Part shown: positions 55,545 through 64,000 of the stretch, in pieces
How positions within the stretch are numbered: position 1 is the first letter of the stretch
Layout of the letters: each line of letters opens with the position of its first letter
NCBI RefSeq assembly: GCF_014217855.1
Contig: NZ_CP059059.1
Span: 1,240,001-1,304,000, forward strand
Direction: 5' to 3'
DNA: 64,000 nucleotides
Source: Synechococcus sp. HK01-R
GTDB taxonomy: Bacteria; Cyanobacteriota; Cyanobacteriia; PCC-6307; Cyanobiaceae
Position numbers and translations under genes: made by a program
The notes under the pieces: generated by a model
Seen by the model: the letters and a program-made list of their open reading frames with translations, nothing else
Database searches by the model: none
What the model was told of the DNA's origin: nothing

Positions 55545-56477
55545 TCAGACGCCCTCAGCGGCCTGAACTTTCTCCACCTGCTTCTTCTTGAGGACCAGCA
55601 TGATCTGGGCCAGTGCAACCGCGGCGAAGAAGGCAAGCAGACCGTAGATGCGAACAGGGTTCTGAAGAACGATTTCACCGTCCATCTGGCCGAAGCCACC
55701 CACGTTGGGATCGTTGGTCAGAGCTTCACCTGCTTCGATCTGGTCACCCACGGCAACGATGAGCTCTGGGCCGACAGGGATGGTTTCGTCGGTTGTGCTG
55801 CCGTCAGCTGCTTGGATCGTGACGATGCTGGCGCCGTTTTCGCCAGGGGCAATGGCGCTAATGGTGCCTGCTGCAGGAGCGGTGAAAATGGTGTTGTTGC
55901 TCTTTTCACCGGTGGGATAGACCTGACCGCGTCCGCGGTTGCCACCCACGAAAACCTGGTATTTGCCGAAGTGAATGTTGCTGTCGGCAGCAGGGTCAGG
56001 GGAGAGGATCGGGAAGACGATCTCCTGATGCTGGTCACCGGGGATAGGACCAACGAGAAGAATGTTGGGTTGGTCGTCGCTGTACTGCGTGAAATAGACG
56101 CCTTCGGTCTCTTCTTTGATTTCGTCGGTCCAGCGATCCTGGGGAGCCAGGGTGAAACCGTCCGGGAGTTGCACAACGGCACCAACCTGCAGAGGAACCT
56201 GGCTGCCATCGGCGCCGATTTCCTGCAGGCCCTGCTCGTAGGGAATCTTCACGGCTGCGGTGAAGACGGTGTCAGGCAGCACGGACTGGGGGAGCTCCAC
56301 CTGGGTGAGCTTCTTGGCTAGGTGGCAGTTGGCGCAAACGATTTTGCCGGTAGCTTCCCGTGGGCTGGCGTAGTTCTGCTGAGCCCAGAAGGGGTAGGCC
56401 CAGCTGGCGGCCGGAGCGGTAAAGACGGAAACGCCGACGATCAGAGCGGCGAGGAGAGGGGAGAGGAGGCGACGCAT
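55545..56477 (-). CDS. petA: Apocytochrome f
   Basis: A 310-residue protein. Signal peptide residues 1-27 end in SWA; the mature N-terminus is Tyr28, the axial heme ligand through its amino group. CANCH (Cys48, Cys51, His52) binds heme c. A long lumenal beta-rich domain and a single C-terminal transmembrane helix ([20 protein letters not shown]) end in the stromal [13 protein letters not shown] tail. It passes electrons from the Rieske protein to plastocyanin or cytochrome c6. petC lies 42 bp upstream as the usual petCA operon. Confidence 0.98.
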   Translation of the reverse strand: MRRLLSPLLAALIVGVSVFTAPAASWAYPFWAQQNYASPREATGKIVCANCHLAKKLTQVELPQSVLPDTVFTAAVKIPYEQGLQEIGADGSQVPLQVGAVVQLPDGFTLAPQDRWTDEIKEETEGVYFTQYSDDQPNILLVGPIPGDQHQEIVFPILSPDPAADSNIHFGKYQVFVGGNRGRGQVYPTGEKSNNTIFTAPAAGTISAIAPGENGASIVTIQAADGSTTDETIPVGPELIVAVGDQIEAGEALTNDPNVGGFGQMDGEIVLQNPVRIYGLLAFFAAVALAQIMLVLKKKQVEKVQAAEGV

Positions 56478-56519
56478 CAGAGCAGGGAGACGGGAGAGAG
56501 GGAGGAAGCGCTGAACGAA

Positions 56520-57056
56520 TCAGACCCACCAGGGCTTCTCGCCCGTGCGGAAGTCGGTGTCGGTCCACTGGCTCACGAACACGTTGTCGTTATCGACGCT
56601 GACGTTGGCGAGGGCCAGGGACAGGGGAGCGGGACCACGCACCACCTTGCCGGTGGCGTCGTACTGGCTGCCGTGGCAGGGGCACATGAACTTGTTGGCG
56701 CCACTGTTCCAGGGCACAACGCAGCCCAGGTGGGTGCAGATGGCATTGATTCCGTAGCTGCCGATGGCGTCGTCGCCTTCAACAATCAGATAAGTGGGAT
56801 CGCCTTTGAGGCCCTGCACCAGGCTGCGGTCACCGCTGGGGTGGCTGCTCAGCCAGCCGGTCGCGGTGATCGGGTTGCCGAGCTCGTCTTTGGCCGTGGT
56901 GCCGCCGCCGCCACCTGCCGCCCGGGGCGGGATGAAGTAGTTCACCACTGGGTAGAGCGCGCCGAGCGCAACACCGGTCACAGATCCAAAGGTCAGCAGA
57001 TTCATGAACTGCCGACGACCCATTCCGGGCACATCGCTCGAGGAGGCTTGGGTCAT
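56520..57056 (-). CDS. petC: Cytochrome b6-f complex Rieske iron-sulfur protein
   Basis: A 178-residue protein beginning [20 protein letters not shown], with a twin-arginine-like N-terminus and one transmembrane helix near residues 18-40. A glycine-rich hinge [13 protein letters not shown] precedes the globular domain. The 2Fe-2S ligands are in [10 protein letters not shown] and CPCHGSQYD. An ATG 18 bp upstream exists, but this one gives the normal 178-179 residue length. It is the first gene of petC-petA, divergent from the DUF3067 gene across about 100 bp. Confidence 0.98.
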   Translation of the reverse strand: MTQASSSDVPGMGRRQFMNLLTFGSVTGVALGALYPVVNYFIPPRAAGGGGGTTAKDELGNPITATGWLSSHPSGDRSLVQGLKGDPTYLIVEGDDAIGSYGINAICTHLGCVVPWNSGANKFMCPCHGSQYDATGKVVRGPAPLSLALANVSVDNDNVFVSQWTDTDFRTGEKPWWV

Positions 57057-57157
57057 GGCGGAGGCAACCGTCACTGAATGGCGACCATTATGGACGTTGA
57101 AGTGCCCATCACGCTTTGCAACGACTGGGCTTTAACGTGTGTTGACGGCCTGTTTCC

Positions 57158-57502
57158 GTGCTTGAAGCAACTCCCTCCAGTCCCCCTGAGCCTCTGACGG
57201 TCGAGGAGGTGATCGGCTGTTTACGCCAGCGTTGGCAAGCGAGTTACGACCTTCAGTTGGTCGTTCGCCAGGGTCGGCTCTATGTCCAGGTGATGTGGGC
57301 TTACCTGGAACAGCAATCGTTTCCCCTCGATGAAGCGGCCTATCGGGAGCACCTTGCTGAGGTTATCGAGGTGGTCAATCGCTTGGCCCAAGCCAATGCC
57401 GTGCGCACCTGGCTGGAGAACACCAGGGATCGTCCCCGGCTTGGCAAGGCACTCAGCCTTCAGCTGCAGGGGGCTGAGCGTCTGGAAGAGTTTCTGCTTT
57501 GA
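57158..57502 (+). CDS. DUF3067 protein
   Basis: A 114-residue soluble protein with a GTG start. The conserved core is QRWQASYDLQLVVRQGRLYV, then VMWAYLEQQSFPLDEAAYRE, a cyanobacteria/plastid-specific family of unknown biochemical role. The N-terminus is Pro/Ser-rich. Its 3' 50 bp overlap the convergent tatC, which is a large overlap for conserved genes. No regulator is evident in the short divergent spacer to petC. Confidence 0.8.
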   Translation: MLEATPSSPPEPLTVEEVIGCLRQRWQASYDLQLVVRQGRLYVQVMWAYLEQQSFPLDEAAYREHLAEVIEVVNRLAQANAVRTWLENTRDRPRLGKALSLQLQGAERLEEFLL

Positions 57503-58193
57503 AGCCCTGGGTGACGGCCACCAGTCCAACGCCGACAAGAAACAGGGCGGTGATCGCTCCTCCCAGCAGCAGCATCGTGATCGGGTCTGTGGACGGGGTG
57601 AGCACGGCGCCGGCGAGGGCTGCTGCCAGCACGACCCATCGCCAGGCCGCCAGCATTCGCTTCCAGGTGATCAGGCCGAAGAGACCGAGCAGCAGCTGGA
57701 GCACAGGCAGCTGAAAGGCCAGACCGGTCGCCAGCATCAGCAGAAGCACGAAATCGAGATAGCGCTCAATCGACCACAGGGGTTCGACCACATCAGCGCC
57801 GTAGCTCACAAGGAAGCGAAGCGCTGCCGGCACCAGGGCCCACCAGGCAAAGGCAAGACCGGCCAAGAACAGCACAGCTGATCCCGCCACTGCCGGCGCG
57901 ATCAGTCGTCGCTCCTTCCTTGTGAGCCCTGGAAGTACGAAGGCCAGGCCCTGATACAGCACGAAGGGCAGCGCCAGGGTGAGACCGGTGTAACCAGCCA
58001 CCTTGAACGATACGAACAGAAATTCACCGGGAGCTAGCTGCAGAAAGTGAATCGACCCCGCCGGCGCTTCGAGAAGGCGGACCAGAGGCTTGACCGCCAC
58101 CAGGCATCCCAGGGCTGCGATCACCACGGCCAGCAGGCTTTTCAGCACCCGCTGGCGCAGCTCCTCCAGGTGATCCGTCAGCGGCATCTCCAC
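57453..58193 (-). CDS. tatC: Sec-independent translocase TatC
   Basis: A 246-residue protein with six membrane helices. The conserved N-terminal MPLTDHLEELRQRVLKSLLA contains the Glu of the twin-arginine binding site; APGEFLFVSFKVAGYTGLTL and TRKERRLIAPAVAGSAVLFL are later family landmarks. It transports folded proteins such as the Rieske subunit and the Tat-signalled lipoprotein in this window. The GTG giving VEMPLTD is the only normal start codon, but the frame is open for 42 codons further upstream back to the rqcH stop; see findings. The 3' end overlaps DUF3067. Confidence 0.93.
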   Translation of the reverse strand: MEMPLTDHLEELRQRVLKSLLAVVIAALGCLVAVKPLVRLLEAPAGSIHFLQLAPGEFLFVSFKVAGYTGLTLALPFVLYQGLAFVLPGLTRKERRLIAPAVAGSAVLFLAGLAFAWWALVPAALRFLVSYGADVVEPLWSIERYLDFVLLLMLATGLAFQLPVLQLLLGLFGLITWKRMLAAWRWVVLAAALAGAVLTPSTDPITMLLLGGAITALFLVGVGLVAVTQGFKAETLPDAQPPAAEG

Positions 58194-58319
58194 ATCGCCG
58201 GGCAGCTCAGCCGCAGGCCTGCTGATCCGAATGGGCGGAGGGGGAGCCTGGGGGGAGGCTGCCGCGGCTTTGGGCTCGTTCGGGTCGACGGGGCTCAGGA
58301 GGGCAGGTTCTGGCTGGGG

Positions 58320-60056
58320 TCAGGCTAGAAGTTCTCCGGCGCTCAGTCGCTGTTCCGCCCGTTCCGGCTCCGCCCAGCGCACGGCTCCGCCTCGGTGACG
58401 CACCGTGCCGGGGCCGGCGCCAGCGATCCTCTGCAGCTGCTCCACTGGCACCATCACCACAGGCACCTTGCGGTTCCGCCGGGCACGGCTGAACAGGGCG
58501 GCCAGATCGGCGGCCAGCTCCAGGTCCGCTTCGCCGGCGAGGCCTGTGGAAGCCTTGAGCACCACATGACTGCCTGGGCATTCCTGGGCGTGAAACCAGA
58601 GGTCCCCTGGCCGTGCCTGGCGCAGGCTGATCCAATCGTTCTGGCGGTGATTGCGACCGACCTGAATGGTGAGGCCAGCGGGACTGCGCAGTTCCAGGGG
58701 CTCCGGGCTGCCGTCCCGACGCTGGGGGGAGCCCGTGCGCTTGCTGCGTTGGCGTGGCTGAAGCAGCTCCTCCAGCTCTTGTTTCAGTTCCTTCAGGCGT
58801 GCCACCCGCTCGAGGGCTCCGTCCCAGCTGGCTGTGAGGAGATCCTCGAGAAAGCCATCACTGCCTTCAATCAGCTGCAATCGCTGCTGATGGTGCCGTT
58901 CACGCTCTTCAAGTTGGGGAACCGCACGGCGGAGCTTGCGCGCGCGCCGATAGAGCTTCTGGGCTTCATCGATTTGTGTGCGCTTCGGTTCCGACAGGCA
59001 GAGCAAAGCATCAGCCTGATGCTGCAGGGCGGAGGCCTGCTCGGTTTCTTTCAGCTTCAGCAACTGCTCTGCGAGCTGCCGCTCCTCCCGCTCCCGCCAA
59101 TGGTCGAGGCTTTGTCGCAGCTCTCTGGCGATCTGCTCCAACTGTCGGCGTTCCAGTTGGTCCCGGTAGTGCCGTCCCAGGCGGAGGCTGAGCGGCTCCT
59201 CAGCCACCGGATTGGCTCCCTCCTCCCCTGACCAGACCTGGTAACGGCCCGCACGATCGATCCGTAACTGGAAGTGCTCATCCTCCAGTTGCCTCAGCCA
59301 GCTGTGCCAGCGGCTGTGCAGAGCACGCCATTCAGGCTCGCTGAGCTCCTGCACCGATTGGTTGAGGCGCTGCTTCGACACTTCTGGATCGTCATGCGCC
59401 AGTTGCCGTGCCAGGGCGGGGCTGATGCCCTGGTAGCTCTGGCGTAAAGCATCCCCGAGGGGAACCGGCAGCAGCATCAGACGCTCATGCCAGCGTTCGA
59501 AACTCTCCTGCGTCGATGGAGGGATTCCTTGCAGCGGTGGGGGCGGTAGGTAGGGATCACCGGTGCTGATCGGTCTGACCCTGGATTGGTGATCACGAAC
59601 CTGTCGCCCCAGGGCAATCACTCGCTCCTGTTCGTCGAGAAGCATCAGATTGCTGTGGCGGCCCATGAGCTCCAACACAAGCCAGCGTTGGATCTCAGCT
59701 CCAGGACGTGGCGCGAATCCGAAGCGCACCACCCGTTCGAATCCGTCCTGCATGAGGCTGACGAGAGCCAGCTGCTTCAGGCTGTGCTGGATCTGTTGCG
59801 CCAGGGTGCTGCCACTGCCTTCGCGCCGAGGGGGGGGGATCTGCACCAGCCTGGCCAGCTCGGCCTGCCAGCTCAGCTCGAGCCACACCATGCCTTTCAG
59901 CGTGCGAAAGCCCAGCTGGAGACCATGGGCGTCTGGCTGCTGGGCCTTCTCAAAGCGGCTGGGCAGGATGCGTCCGCGTAGGTCGCTCAGAACAGCCCGT
60001 AGAGCTGTGAGGTCCATCACCTGGGGCGAGGCACTGAGCGGAAAGGGCTTGACCAT
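58320..60056 (-). CDS. rqcH: Rqc2/NFACT family RNA-binding ribosome-rescue protein (RqcH)
   Basis: About 578 residues beginning [20 protein letters not shown]; the ATG at MDLTALRAV 39 bp downstream is equally possible. NFACT-N domain ([20 protein letters not shown]), a long coiled coil around residues 270-420, and the C-terminal NFACT-R domain with [20 protein letters not shown] are all visible. Bacterial RqcH adds Ala tails to stalled nascent chains on 50S subunits; the fibronectin-binding (FbpA) name is historical. It is divergent from gmk. Its stop codon is in frame with the following tatC frame. Confidence 0.88.
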   Translation of the reverse strand: MVKPFPLSASPQVMDLTALRAVLSDLRGRILPSRFEKAQQPDAHGLQLGFRTLKGMVWLELSWQAELARLVQIPPPRREGSGSTLAQQIQHSLKQLALVSLMQDGFERVVRFGFAPRPGAEIQRWLVLELMGRHSNLMLLDEQERVIALGRQVRDHQSRVRPISTGDPYLPPPPLQGIPPSTQESFERWHERLMLLPVPLGDALRQSYQGISPALARQLAHDDPEVSKQRLNQSVQELSEPEWRALHSRWHSWLRQLEDEHFQLRIDRAGRYQVWSGEEGANPVAEEPLSLRLGRHYRDQLERRQLEQIARELRQSLDHWREREERQLAEQLLKLKETEQASALQHQADALLCLSEPKRTQIDEAQKLYRRARKLRRAVPQLEERERHHQQRLQLIEGSDGFLEDLLTASWDGALERVARLKELKQELEELLQPRQRSKRTGSPQRRDGSPEPLELRSPAGLTIQVGRNHRQNDWISLRQARPGDLWFHAQECPGSHVVLKASTGLAGEADLELAADLAALFSRARRNRKVPVVMVPVEQLQRIAGAGPGTVRHRGGAVRWAEPERAEQRLSAGELLA

Positions 60057-60119
60057 GGCGGCGGCCGAGTTCTGCCGAGCGGATGCCTTCCTACCCTGCG
60101 GGTCGATCGGAAGCAATCC

Positions 60120-60692
60120 ATGGTCCCCCCTGACACATCCGCCAGGCTCACGGTGCTCACCGGGCCCAGTGGTGTCGGTAAGGGCACATTGGTGGCCCGT
60201 CTGAGGGAGCGCCATCCCAATCTCTGGCTCTCCGTTTCCGCCACCACCCGATCGCCGCGGTCGGGGGAAGAGGAGGGGGTTCATTACTTCTTCCACAGTC
60301 GGGCCGCGTTTGATGCCCTGGTGCAAGCCGACGGCTTACTCGAGTGGGCGGAGTTTGCAGGACATTGCTATGGAACTCCCCGGCAGCCGGTGCAGGAGCG
60401 TCTAGCTGAGGGAGTGCCAGTGCTGCTGGAAATTGAGCTTGAGGGCGCCCGCCAGGTGCGACGCAGCCTTCCAGATGCGCTTCAGATTTTCCTTGCCCCT
60501 CCCAGCCTGGAGGAGCTGGAGCGGCGGATTCGTGGGCGAGGAACAGAGGCCGAGGAGGCGATTCAGCGCCGACTAGCGCGGGCCCGTGAGGAACTGGACG
60601 CTCAGTCGGAATTTGATGCCGTGGTGGTGAATGCTGATCTGGACAAGGCTCTGTCCGAGCTTGAGCGGCTGATGGGGATGCACAGCCATTGA
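60120..60692 (+). CDS. gmk: Guanylate kinase
   Basis: A 190-residue enzyme. The P-loop [10 protein letters not shown] is at residues 15-24; [20 protein letters not shown] and the GMP-binding [20 protein letters not shown] follow, then [20 protein letters not shown]. It converts GMP to GDP. The last residues HSH and the stop codon are part of the tandem repeat that follows. It converges on psaJ with the terminator between. Start [18 protein letters not shown] is the only ATG before the P-loop. Confidence 0.96.
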   Translation: MVPPDTSARLTVLTGPSGVGKGTLVARLRERHPNLWLSVSATTRSPRSGEEEGVHYFFHSRAAFDALVQADGLLEWAEFAGHCYGTPRQPVQERLAEGVPVLLEIELEGARQVRRSLPDALQIFLAPPSLEELERRIRGRGTEAEEAIQRRLARAREELDAQSEFDAVVVNADLDKALSELERLMGMHSH

Positions 60693-60748
60693 GGATGGAC
60701 AGCTATTGAGGATGGACAGCTATTGAGGATGGACAGCCATTGAGTGAG
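60682..60748 (+). repeat. 17-bp tandem repeat starting in the gmk stop codon
   Basis: The unit ACAGC(C/T)ATTGAGGATGG occurs three times without gap (60682-60732) with a partial fourth copy (60733-60743). The first copy overlaps the gmk codons for Ser-His-stop, so the stop codon and its context have been duplicated downstream. The partly similar GGGGATGCACAGCC just before may be the ancestral template. Confidence 0.95.
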
Positions 60749-60753
60749 CCATG

Positions 60754-60780
60754 AAAAAAGGAGGGTCTTCACCCTCCTTT
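60754..60780. terminator. Bidirectional terminator between gmk and psaJ
   Basis: A 7-bp perfect stem GGAGGGT/ACCCTCC with loop CTTC. On the minus strand it is followed by six T, which suits termination of psaF-psaJ; on the plus strand it is followed by only three T (TTTC), a weaker signal for gmk. Confidence 0.85.
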
Positions 60781-60817
60781 CATCGTGATGGGATTGGCTC
60801 GATGCCTCGGAGGGCGA

Positions 60818-60937
60818 TCAACCCATCGGGTGGAAGAGAAGATCGGGGAAGAATCGGTTCCACTCGATCAGGATGCCGGCGGTCAGGGTGAACCAGATCG
60901 CGGCAACGACGGGAGCGGTGGTGAGGAATTTCTGCAT
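60818..60937 (-). CDS. psaJ: Photosystem I reaction centre subunit IX (PsaJ)
   Basis: Thirty-nine residues: [20 protein letters not shown], then [19 protein letters not shown]. One transmembrane helix and the conserved WNRFFPDLL-like end identify PsaJ. It stabilises PsaF in photosystem I and binds carotenoid/chlorophyll at the complex edge. It lies 37 bp downstream of psaF in the standard psaFJ operon and is followed by the strong terminator. Confidence 0.97.
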   Translation of the reverse strand: MQKFLTTAPVVAAIWFTLTAGILIEWNRFFPDLLFHPMG

Positions 60938-60974
60938 CGGATCAGGGCGCTTGGATGGAATAAAAACGGAGATC

Positions 60975-61454
60975 TCAGCGGGGCGAGACGGTGACCTTGT
61001 TGTCGCTTTCCAGCAGCTTGCCGCTGGTGAGCTCGCCGAAGGCAGCCAGAGGCCAGGTGGCCGCGGCGATGCAGCTCTTCAGAGCGAGGGGGAGATCAAT
61101 CTGGATCTCCTTGGTGTACTGCTCCTTGGTTCCGCGGGTGGCTTTCAGGTATTCGCGACCGGCCCAGCCGATGCAACCTGCGATGTAGAGGAACATCAGG
61201 CCGGGATACACGAAATCACCGGCGTGGCTCCAGCGACCATCAACGATCAGGTGAGGCAGGCCATCGTCACCGCACACAGCCTCGCTGTACATCTCGAAAC
61301 GAGCCTTGGCTTGGGGGGTGGTGGCTGCCGCAGCACGCTGCTGGAAGCGGGCGCTTTCAGCGCAGGGGGTGAGACCTGCCACATCAGCCTTGGCAACGGG
61401 GGCGAAGCCGAAAACGAGCAGGGCCGAAAGCGCAAGGGCAAAGAGACGACGCAT
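60975..61454 (-). CDS. psaF: Photosystem I reaction centre subunit III (PsaF)
   Basis: A 159-residue precursor starting [20 protein letters not shown] with signal peptide ending [10 protein letters not shown]. Mature PsaF has the lumenal [20 protein letters not shown] and [20 protein letters not shown] segments with two Cys, then two membrane stretches ([20 protein letters not shown] and the C-terminal region). It contributes to docking of plastocyanin/cytochrome c6. The long upstream open frame is antisense to tsaD and not part of it. Confidence 0.98.
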   Translation of the reverse strand: MRRLFALALSALLVFGFAPVAKADVAGLTPCAESARFQQRAAAATTPQAKARFEMYSEAVCGDDGLPHLIVDGRWSHAGDFVYPGLMFLYIAGCIGWAGREYLKATRGTKEQYTKEIQIDLPLALKSCIAAATWPLAAFGELTSGKLLESDNKVTVSPR

Positions 61455-61530
61455 CGGATCGATTCCTGGTTGGGCCTGCCCCAGACGGCAGGATGTCACT
61501 AGCGGACAGTAGGGGAGGCTGACCAACCGG

Positions 61531-62601
61531 ATGACAACACTGCTGGCCCTCGAAACAAGTTGTGACGAGTCGGCCGCCGCCATCGTGCGGCAGACAGACC
61601 TAGGAATCGAGGTTCTGGCCCACGGCATCAGCTCCCAGGTGGAGGAGCATGCCCAGTGGGGTGGGGTGGTGCCCGAGATCGCTTCGCGAAGGCATGTGGA
61701 GGCGTTGCCCTTTCTTGTCGAGCAAGCGCTGGCGTCCTCGGGGCTCTCCATGGATGCGCTGGATGCAGTGGCCTCGACTGTTGCTCCCGGGCTCGTGGGG
61801 GCGCTGATGGTCGGTTCGATCACGGCGCGCACCCTGGCGGCTCTCCACGGATTGCCATTTCTAGGCATTCACCATCTGGAGGCTCATCTCGCATCCGCTG
61901 CCCTTGGGGAGGCTCCGCCGGAGCCTCCCTACCTGGTGTTGCTTGTGAGTGGTGGTCATACGGAGCTGATCCGGGTGGATCTAGAGGGGCGCATGCATCG
62001 GCTTGGCCGCAGCCACGATGACGCTGCTGGCGAGGCTTTCGACAAGGTGGCCCGCCTTCTGGGTCTCTCCTATCCAGGTGGGCCAGCGATCCAGGCCTTG
62101 GCAGTGGCCGGGGATTCCTCCAGCTTTCAGCTGCCCAAGGGTCGGGTGTCGAAACCCGGTGGTGGCTATTACCCCTATGACTTCTCCTTCAGCGGTTTGA
62201 AGACGGCGATGTTGCGGCAGGTGGAGGCCTGCCGCGCCGATGGCGCCGAGCCTCCCTGGGCTGATCTCGCGGCCAGCTTCGAACAGGTGGTAGCCGATGT
62301 GTTGGTGGAACGGAGCCTGCGCTGTTGCCGCGACCAGGGGCTTCATCGCCTTGTGATGGTCGGTGGGGTTGCCGCCAACCGTCGTCTGCGTGCACTCATG
62401 GCCGACCGGGGCCAGGCCTTGGGGGTCTCGGTGCAGATCGCCCCGCTCGCTTACTGCACCGATAACGCCGCCATGGTGGGAGCGGCAGCGCTCCAGCGCC
62501 TGCAACGCTCCACTGCGGCCAGTCGCCTTGGCCTCGGCGTGGCAGCCCGCTGGCCGCTGGAGGATGCGGATGCCCTCATGGCTTCGCCACCACCGTTCTG
62601 A
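61531..62601 (+). CDS. tsaD: tRNA threonylcarbamoyladenosine synthase TsaD
   Basis: A 356-residue ASKHA-fold protein. The N-terminal [16 protein letters not shown], the metal-binding [10 protein letters not shown] at residues about 111-120, [32 protein letters not shown] and SGLKTAM regions are all present. With TsaB and TsaE it transfers threonylcarbamate to A37 of ANN-decoding tRNAs. Length is normal. It is divergent from psaF with an intergenic spacer of about 75 bp and is followed by hli after 38 bp. Confidence 0.97.
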   Translation: MTTLLALETSCDESAAAIVRQTDLGIEVLAHGISSQVEEHAQWGGVVPEIASRRHVEALPFLVEQALASSGLSMDALDAVASTVAPGLVGALMVGSITARTLAALHGLPFLGIHHLEAHLASAALGEAPPEPPYLVLLVSGGHTELIRVDLEGRMHRLGRSHDDAAGEAFDKVARLLGLSYPGGPAIQALAVAGDSSSFQLPKGRVSKPGGGYYPYDFSFSGLKTAMLRQVEACRADGAEPPWADLAASFEQVVADVLVERSLRCCRDQGLHRLVMVGGVAANRRLRALMADRGQALGVSVQIAPLAYCTDNAAMVGAAALQRLQRSTAASRLGLGVAARWPLEDADALMASPPPF

Positions 62602-62639
62602 TCCGTCGTCCTTAGACTTTCTTTCACCGCAGCGGAGTC

Positions 62640-62867
62640 ATGGCATCAGCACCTAGACCTGATTCCGCTTCTTCTGAGCAGGATCATTCCTCCACTGACG
62701 CTGGCGGACCTGGGCCCAGCACGGTGGCTGGTGGTGAGCTCAACGCTTGGCGTCGTGGCTTTACGCCCCAGGCGGAACTTTGGAACGGACGCTTGGCGAT
62801 GCTTGGCCTGTCCGTGGGCATTGCCCTGTTGTTGATCCTGCGTGTGGTCGGCGGCTCCCACTCCTGA
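62640..62867 (+). CDS. hli: High light-inducible protein (HLIP/SCP family)
   Basis: A 75-residue one-helix chlorophyll-binding protein. The Ser/Pro-rich N-terminal 35 residues precede GFTPQAELWNGRLAMLGLSV, in which E-x-x-NGR-x-AM is the chlorophyll-binding helix signature; the helix continues GIALLLILRVVGG. HLIPs dissipate excess energy and help chlorophyll recycling and PSII assembly. The proline-rich head is longer than in the smallest HLIPs. It is in line behind tsaD and convergent with pilT. Confidence 0.93.
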   Translation: MASAPRPDSASSEQDHSSTDAGGPGPSTVAGGELNAWRRGFTPQAELWNGRLAMLGLSVGIALLLILRVVGGSHS

Positions 62868-62882
62868 TCGAGGACCCGTCCT

Positions 62883-63977
62883 TCAGCTACGGCCTCTGAG
62901 CGCCTGGGCCAGTTCGTTCGGTCGAAGGCTCACCGCCACCGCCTCGGGTTCCCCTACACGACCCGAATCGACCAGGGCCTGAAGCGATTGATTGATGGTG
63001 ACCATCCCATCGAAGCCGCTCCTGGCCATGATCTCCTCCACCTCGTCGAGGGCCCCCCGCTGGATGTAATCGCGACAGGCATCGGTGTTGATGAGGATGT
63101 CGTGATAGGCGGCCCGCTTGCCATCGGTGGTGCGGATCAGCCCTTGGGCGATGACCCCCAGCAATGCTTCCGAAAGGGCGCGACGCACGCTCTCCTGTTC
63201 TTCCGGGGGGTGCATGCCGAGCACGCGTTCAACGGTTTTGACCGCTGAATTGGTGTGCAGGGTCCCAAACACCAGGTGGCCCGTCTGAGAGGCCTCCAGA
63301 GCGGTGCTGAGGGTCTCTCGGTCACGAATCTCGCCGACAAGAATGACGTCCGGGTCCTCCCGGAGGGAGGCGCGTAGAGCGTTCTGAAACGTGAGCGTGT
63401 GTTGCCCCACTTCGCGATGGCGGATCAGCGACTGGCGGCTTTCATGCACGAACTCGACTGGATCTTCGATCGTGAGGATGTGGCGGGTCTGGTGGCGATT
63501 GATCCAGTCGATCATTGCGGCCAGGGTGGTGCTTTTGCCCGACCCTGTGGGGCCGGTGACCAGCACCAGTCCCTTCGGTTTCGAGGCGAGTTCCCGAAGC
63601 ACCGCCGGGAGCTGCAGCTCTTCAAGGCTCAGGATCCTCTGGGGGATCAGACGCAGCACCATCGCTGGCCCGCGCAGGGAATCGAGAAGGTTGATGCGCA
63701 CCCGTACGAAGGGAAAGGCATGGGAACCATCGAATTCCTTGCTGCGATGAAAGGCATCGATCTGATGCGGCGTGAGGACCTCCTGCAGCCAGCCCTGGAA
63801 GTGCTTGTGGTCTGTAATCGGCCAGTCGGTCGAGATCATTTCACCCCTTGACCGGTAGCGGGGCACCTCTCCCACCCCGAGGTGGACATCGGAGTGCCCC
63901 CGTTCATTGGCGATGCGGACGAGCACCTCAAGCGTGGGCATGGTGCCCGGATCGCTGGATGAGGGTGGGGCCGCCAT
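62883..63977 (-). CDS. pilT: PilT-family twitching motility ATPase
   Basis: A 364-residue secretion ATPase with PilT domain order. The N-terminal PAS-like domain contains SDVHLGVGEVPRYRSRGEMI. Walker A is GPTGSGKSTTL near residue 148; the Asp box is ILTIEDPVEFVHESRQSLIR, and the His box GHLVFGTLHTNSAVKTVERV. Instead of the AIRNLIRE motif of retraction ATPases the C-terminal region reads INTDACRDYIQRGALDEVEE. It may power type IV pilus retraction or be a PilT2-type paralogue. pilB, if present, would lie beyond the window. An ATG 36 bp downstream (MPTLEVLV) is an alternative start. Confidence 0.88.
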   Translation of the reverse strand: MAAPPSSSDPGTMPTLEVLVRIANERGHSDVHLGVGEVPRYRSRGEMISTDWPITDHKHFQGWLQEVLTPHQIDAFHRSKEFDGSHAFPFVRVRINLLDSLRGPAMVLRLIPQRILSLEELQLPAVLRELASKPKGLVLVTGPTGSGKSTTLAAMIDWINRHQTRHILTIEDPVEFVHESRQSLIRHREVGQHTLTFQNALRASLREDPDVILVGEIRDRETLSTALEASQTGHLVFGTLHTNSAVKTVERVLGMHPPEEQESVRRALSEALLGVIAQGLIRTTDGKRAAYHDILINTDACRDYIQRGALDEVEEIMARSGFDGMVTINQSLQALVDSGRVGEPEAVAVSLRPNELAQALRGRS

Positions 63978-64000
63978 GGGCGCCCCTGGTGCCGTGCGGG

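Noticed and set aside
58310-58325. Selenocysteine or programmed readthrough at the rqcH TGA
   Set aside because: No SECIS-like structure seen and selenocysteine is not expected here; only the open frame itself is kept as a finding.
60682-60748. CRISPR-like repeat array
   Set aside because: Unit is 17 bp without spacers, so it is a simple tandem repeat.

Overview
The window is a densely packed, clearly GC-rich stretch of cyanobacterial chromosome. Photosystem I subunits PsaF and PsaJ, cytochrome b6f subunits PetC and PetA, NdhB, Vipp1/IM30, Ycf46, cyAbrB, DUF3067 and a high-light-inducible protein show that the host is an oxygenic phototroph. Small intergenic gaps, extensive stop/start overlaps, a groES-less groEL, a short HLIP and gene orders such as petC-petA-lgt-cobM, psaF-psaJ/gmk and ctaA-ctaB-ABC point to the marine/picocyanobacterial Synechococcus-Cyanobium group. 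The assignment below genus-group level is inference. I saw no transposase, integrase, phage module, CRISPR array or other sign of recent transfer; the content is housekeeping and conserved core genes.

Layout. 1-13.4 kb: mostly minus-strand information-processing and membrane-biogenesis genes (rpmH-rnpA-PH protein-yidC-DUF177-ycf46, a small membrane protein, serS, rseP, rpsN, pnp, partial rsmI), with cysQ on plus and DUF2808, aroH and sppA upstream. 13.4-22 kb: plus-strand run of an EamA transporter, two glycosyltransferases, vipp1, thioredoxin, an aminotransferase, biotin ligase and an M23 peptidase, with a minus-strand DUF721 protein between. 22-25 kb: minus-strand response regulator, ABC ATPase and ndhB. 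25.2-31.3 kb: plus-strand topA, a lipoprotein, DUF2232 protein, cobT and a Tat-exported binding protein. 31.3-34.9 kb: aldo/keto reductase, DUF151 nuclease, ribE, HdeD and cyAbrB.

35-45.5 kb: respiratory block. ctaC-ctaD-ctaE encode an aa3-type oxidase and are divergent from ctaA-ctaB, which make heme A, followed by an ABC exporter pair, an unknown repeat-containing protein, nanE, a small secreted protein and groEL2. 45.6-53.7 kb: fabG, a K+ channel, GT9, ispD, an S66 peptidase, a UbiA prenyltransferase for plastoquinone, ppx and a RodZ-like protein. 53.8-64 kb: tRNA-Val(CAC), cobM, lgt, petA, petC, DUF3067, tatC, an Rqc2/NFACT protein, gmk, psaJ, psaF, tsaD, hli and pilT.

Functionally the window links electron transport (NDH-1, b6f, PSI, aa3 oxidase) with cofactor supply (heme A, cobamide, riboflavin, isoprenoid, plastoquinone) and protein export or membrane assembly (YidC, TatC, Lgt, SppA, RseP, Vipp1). 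Unusual points are a His/Met repeat in CtaC, a TatC reading frame that stays open back to the preceding stop codon without a normal start, a perfect hairpin nested in a coding repeat, a 17-bp tandem repeat that duplicates the gmk stop codon, an operator-like tandem repeat between tRNA-Val and rodZ, and a PilT lacking the canonical AIRNLIRE motif. No clearly new multi-gene system was found.
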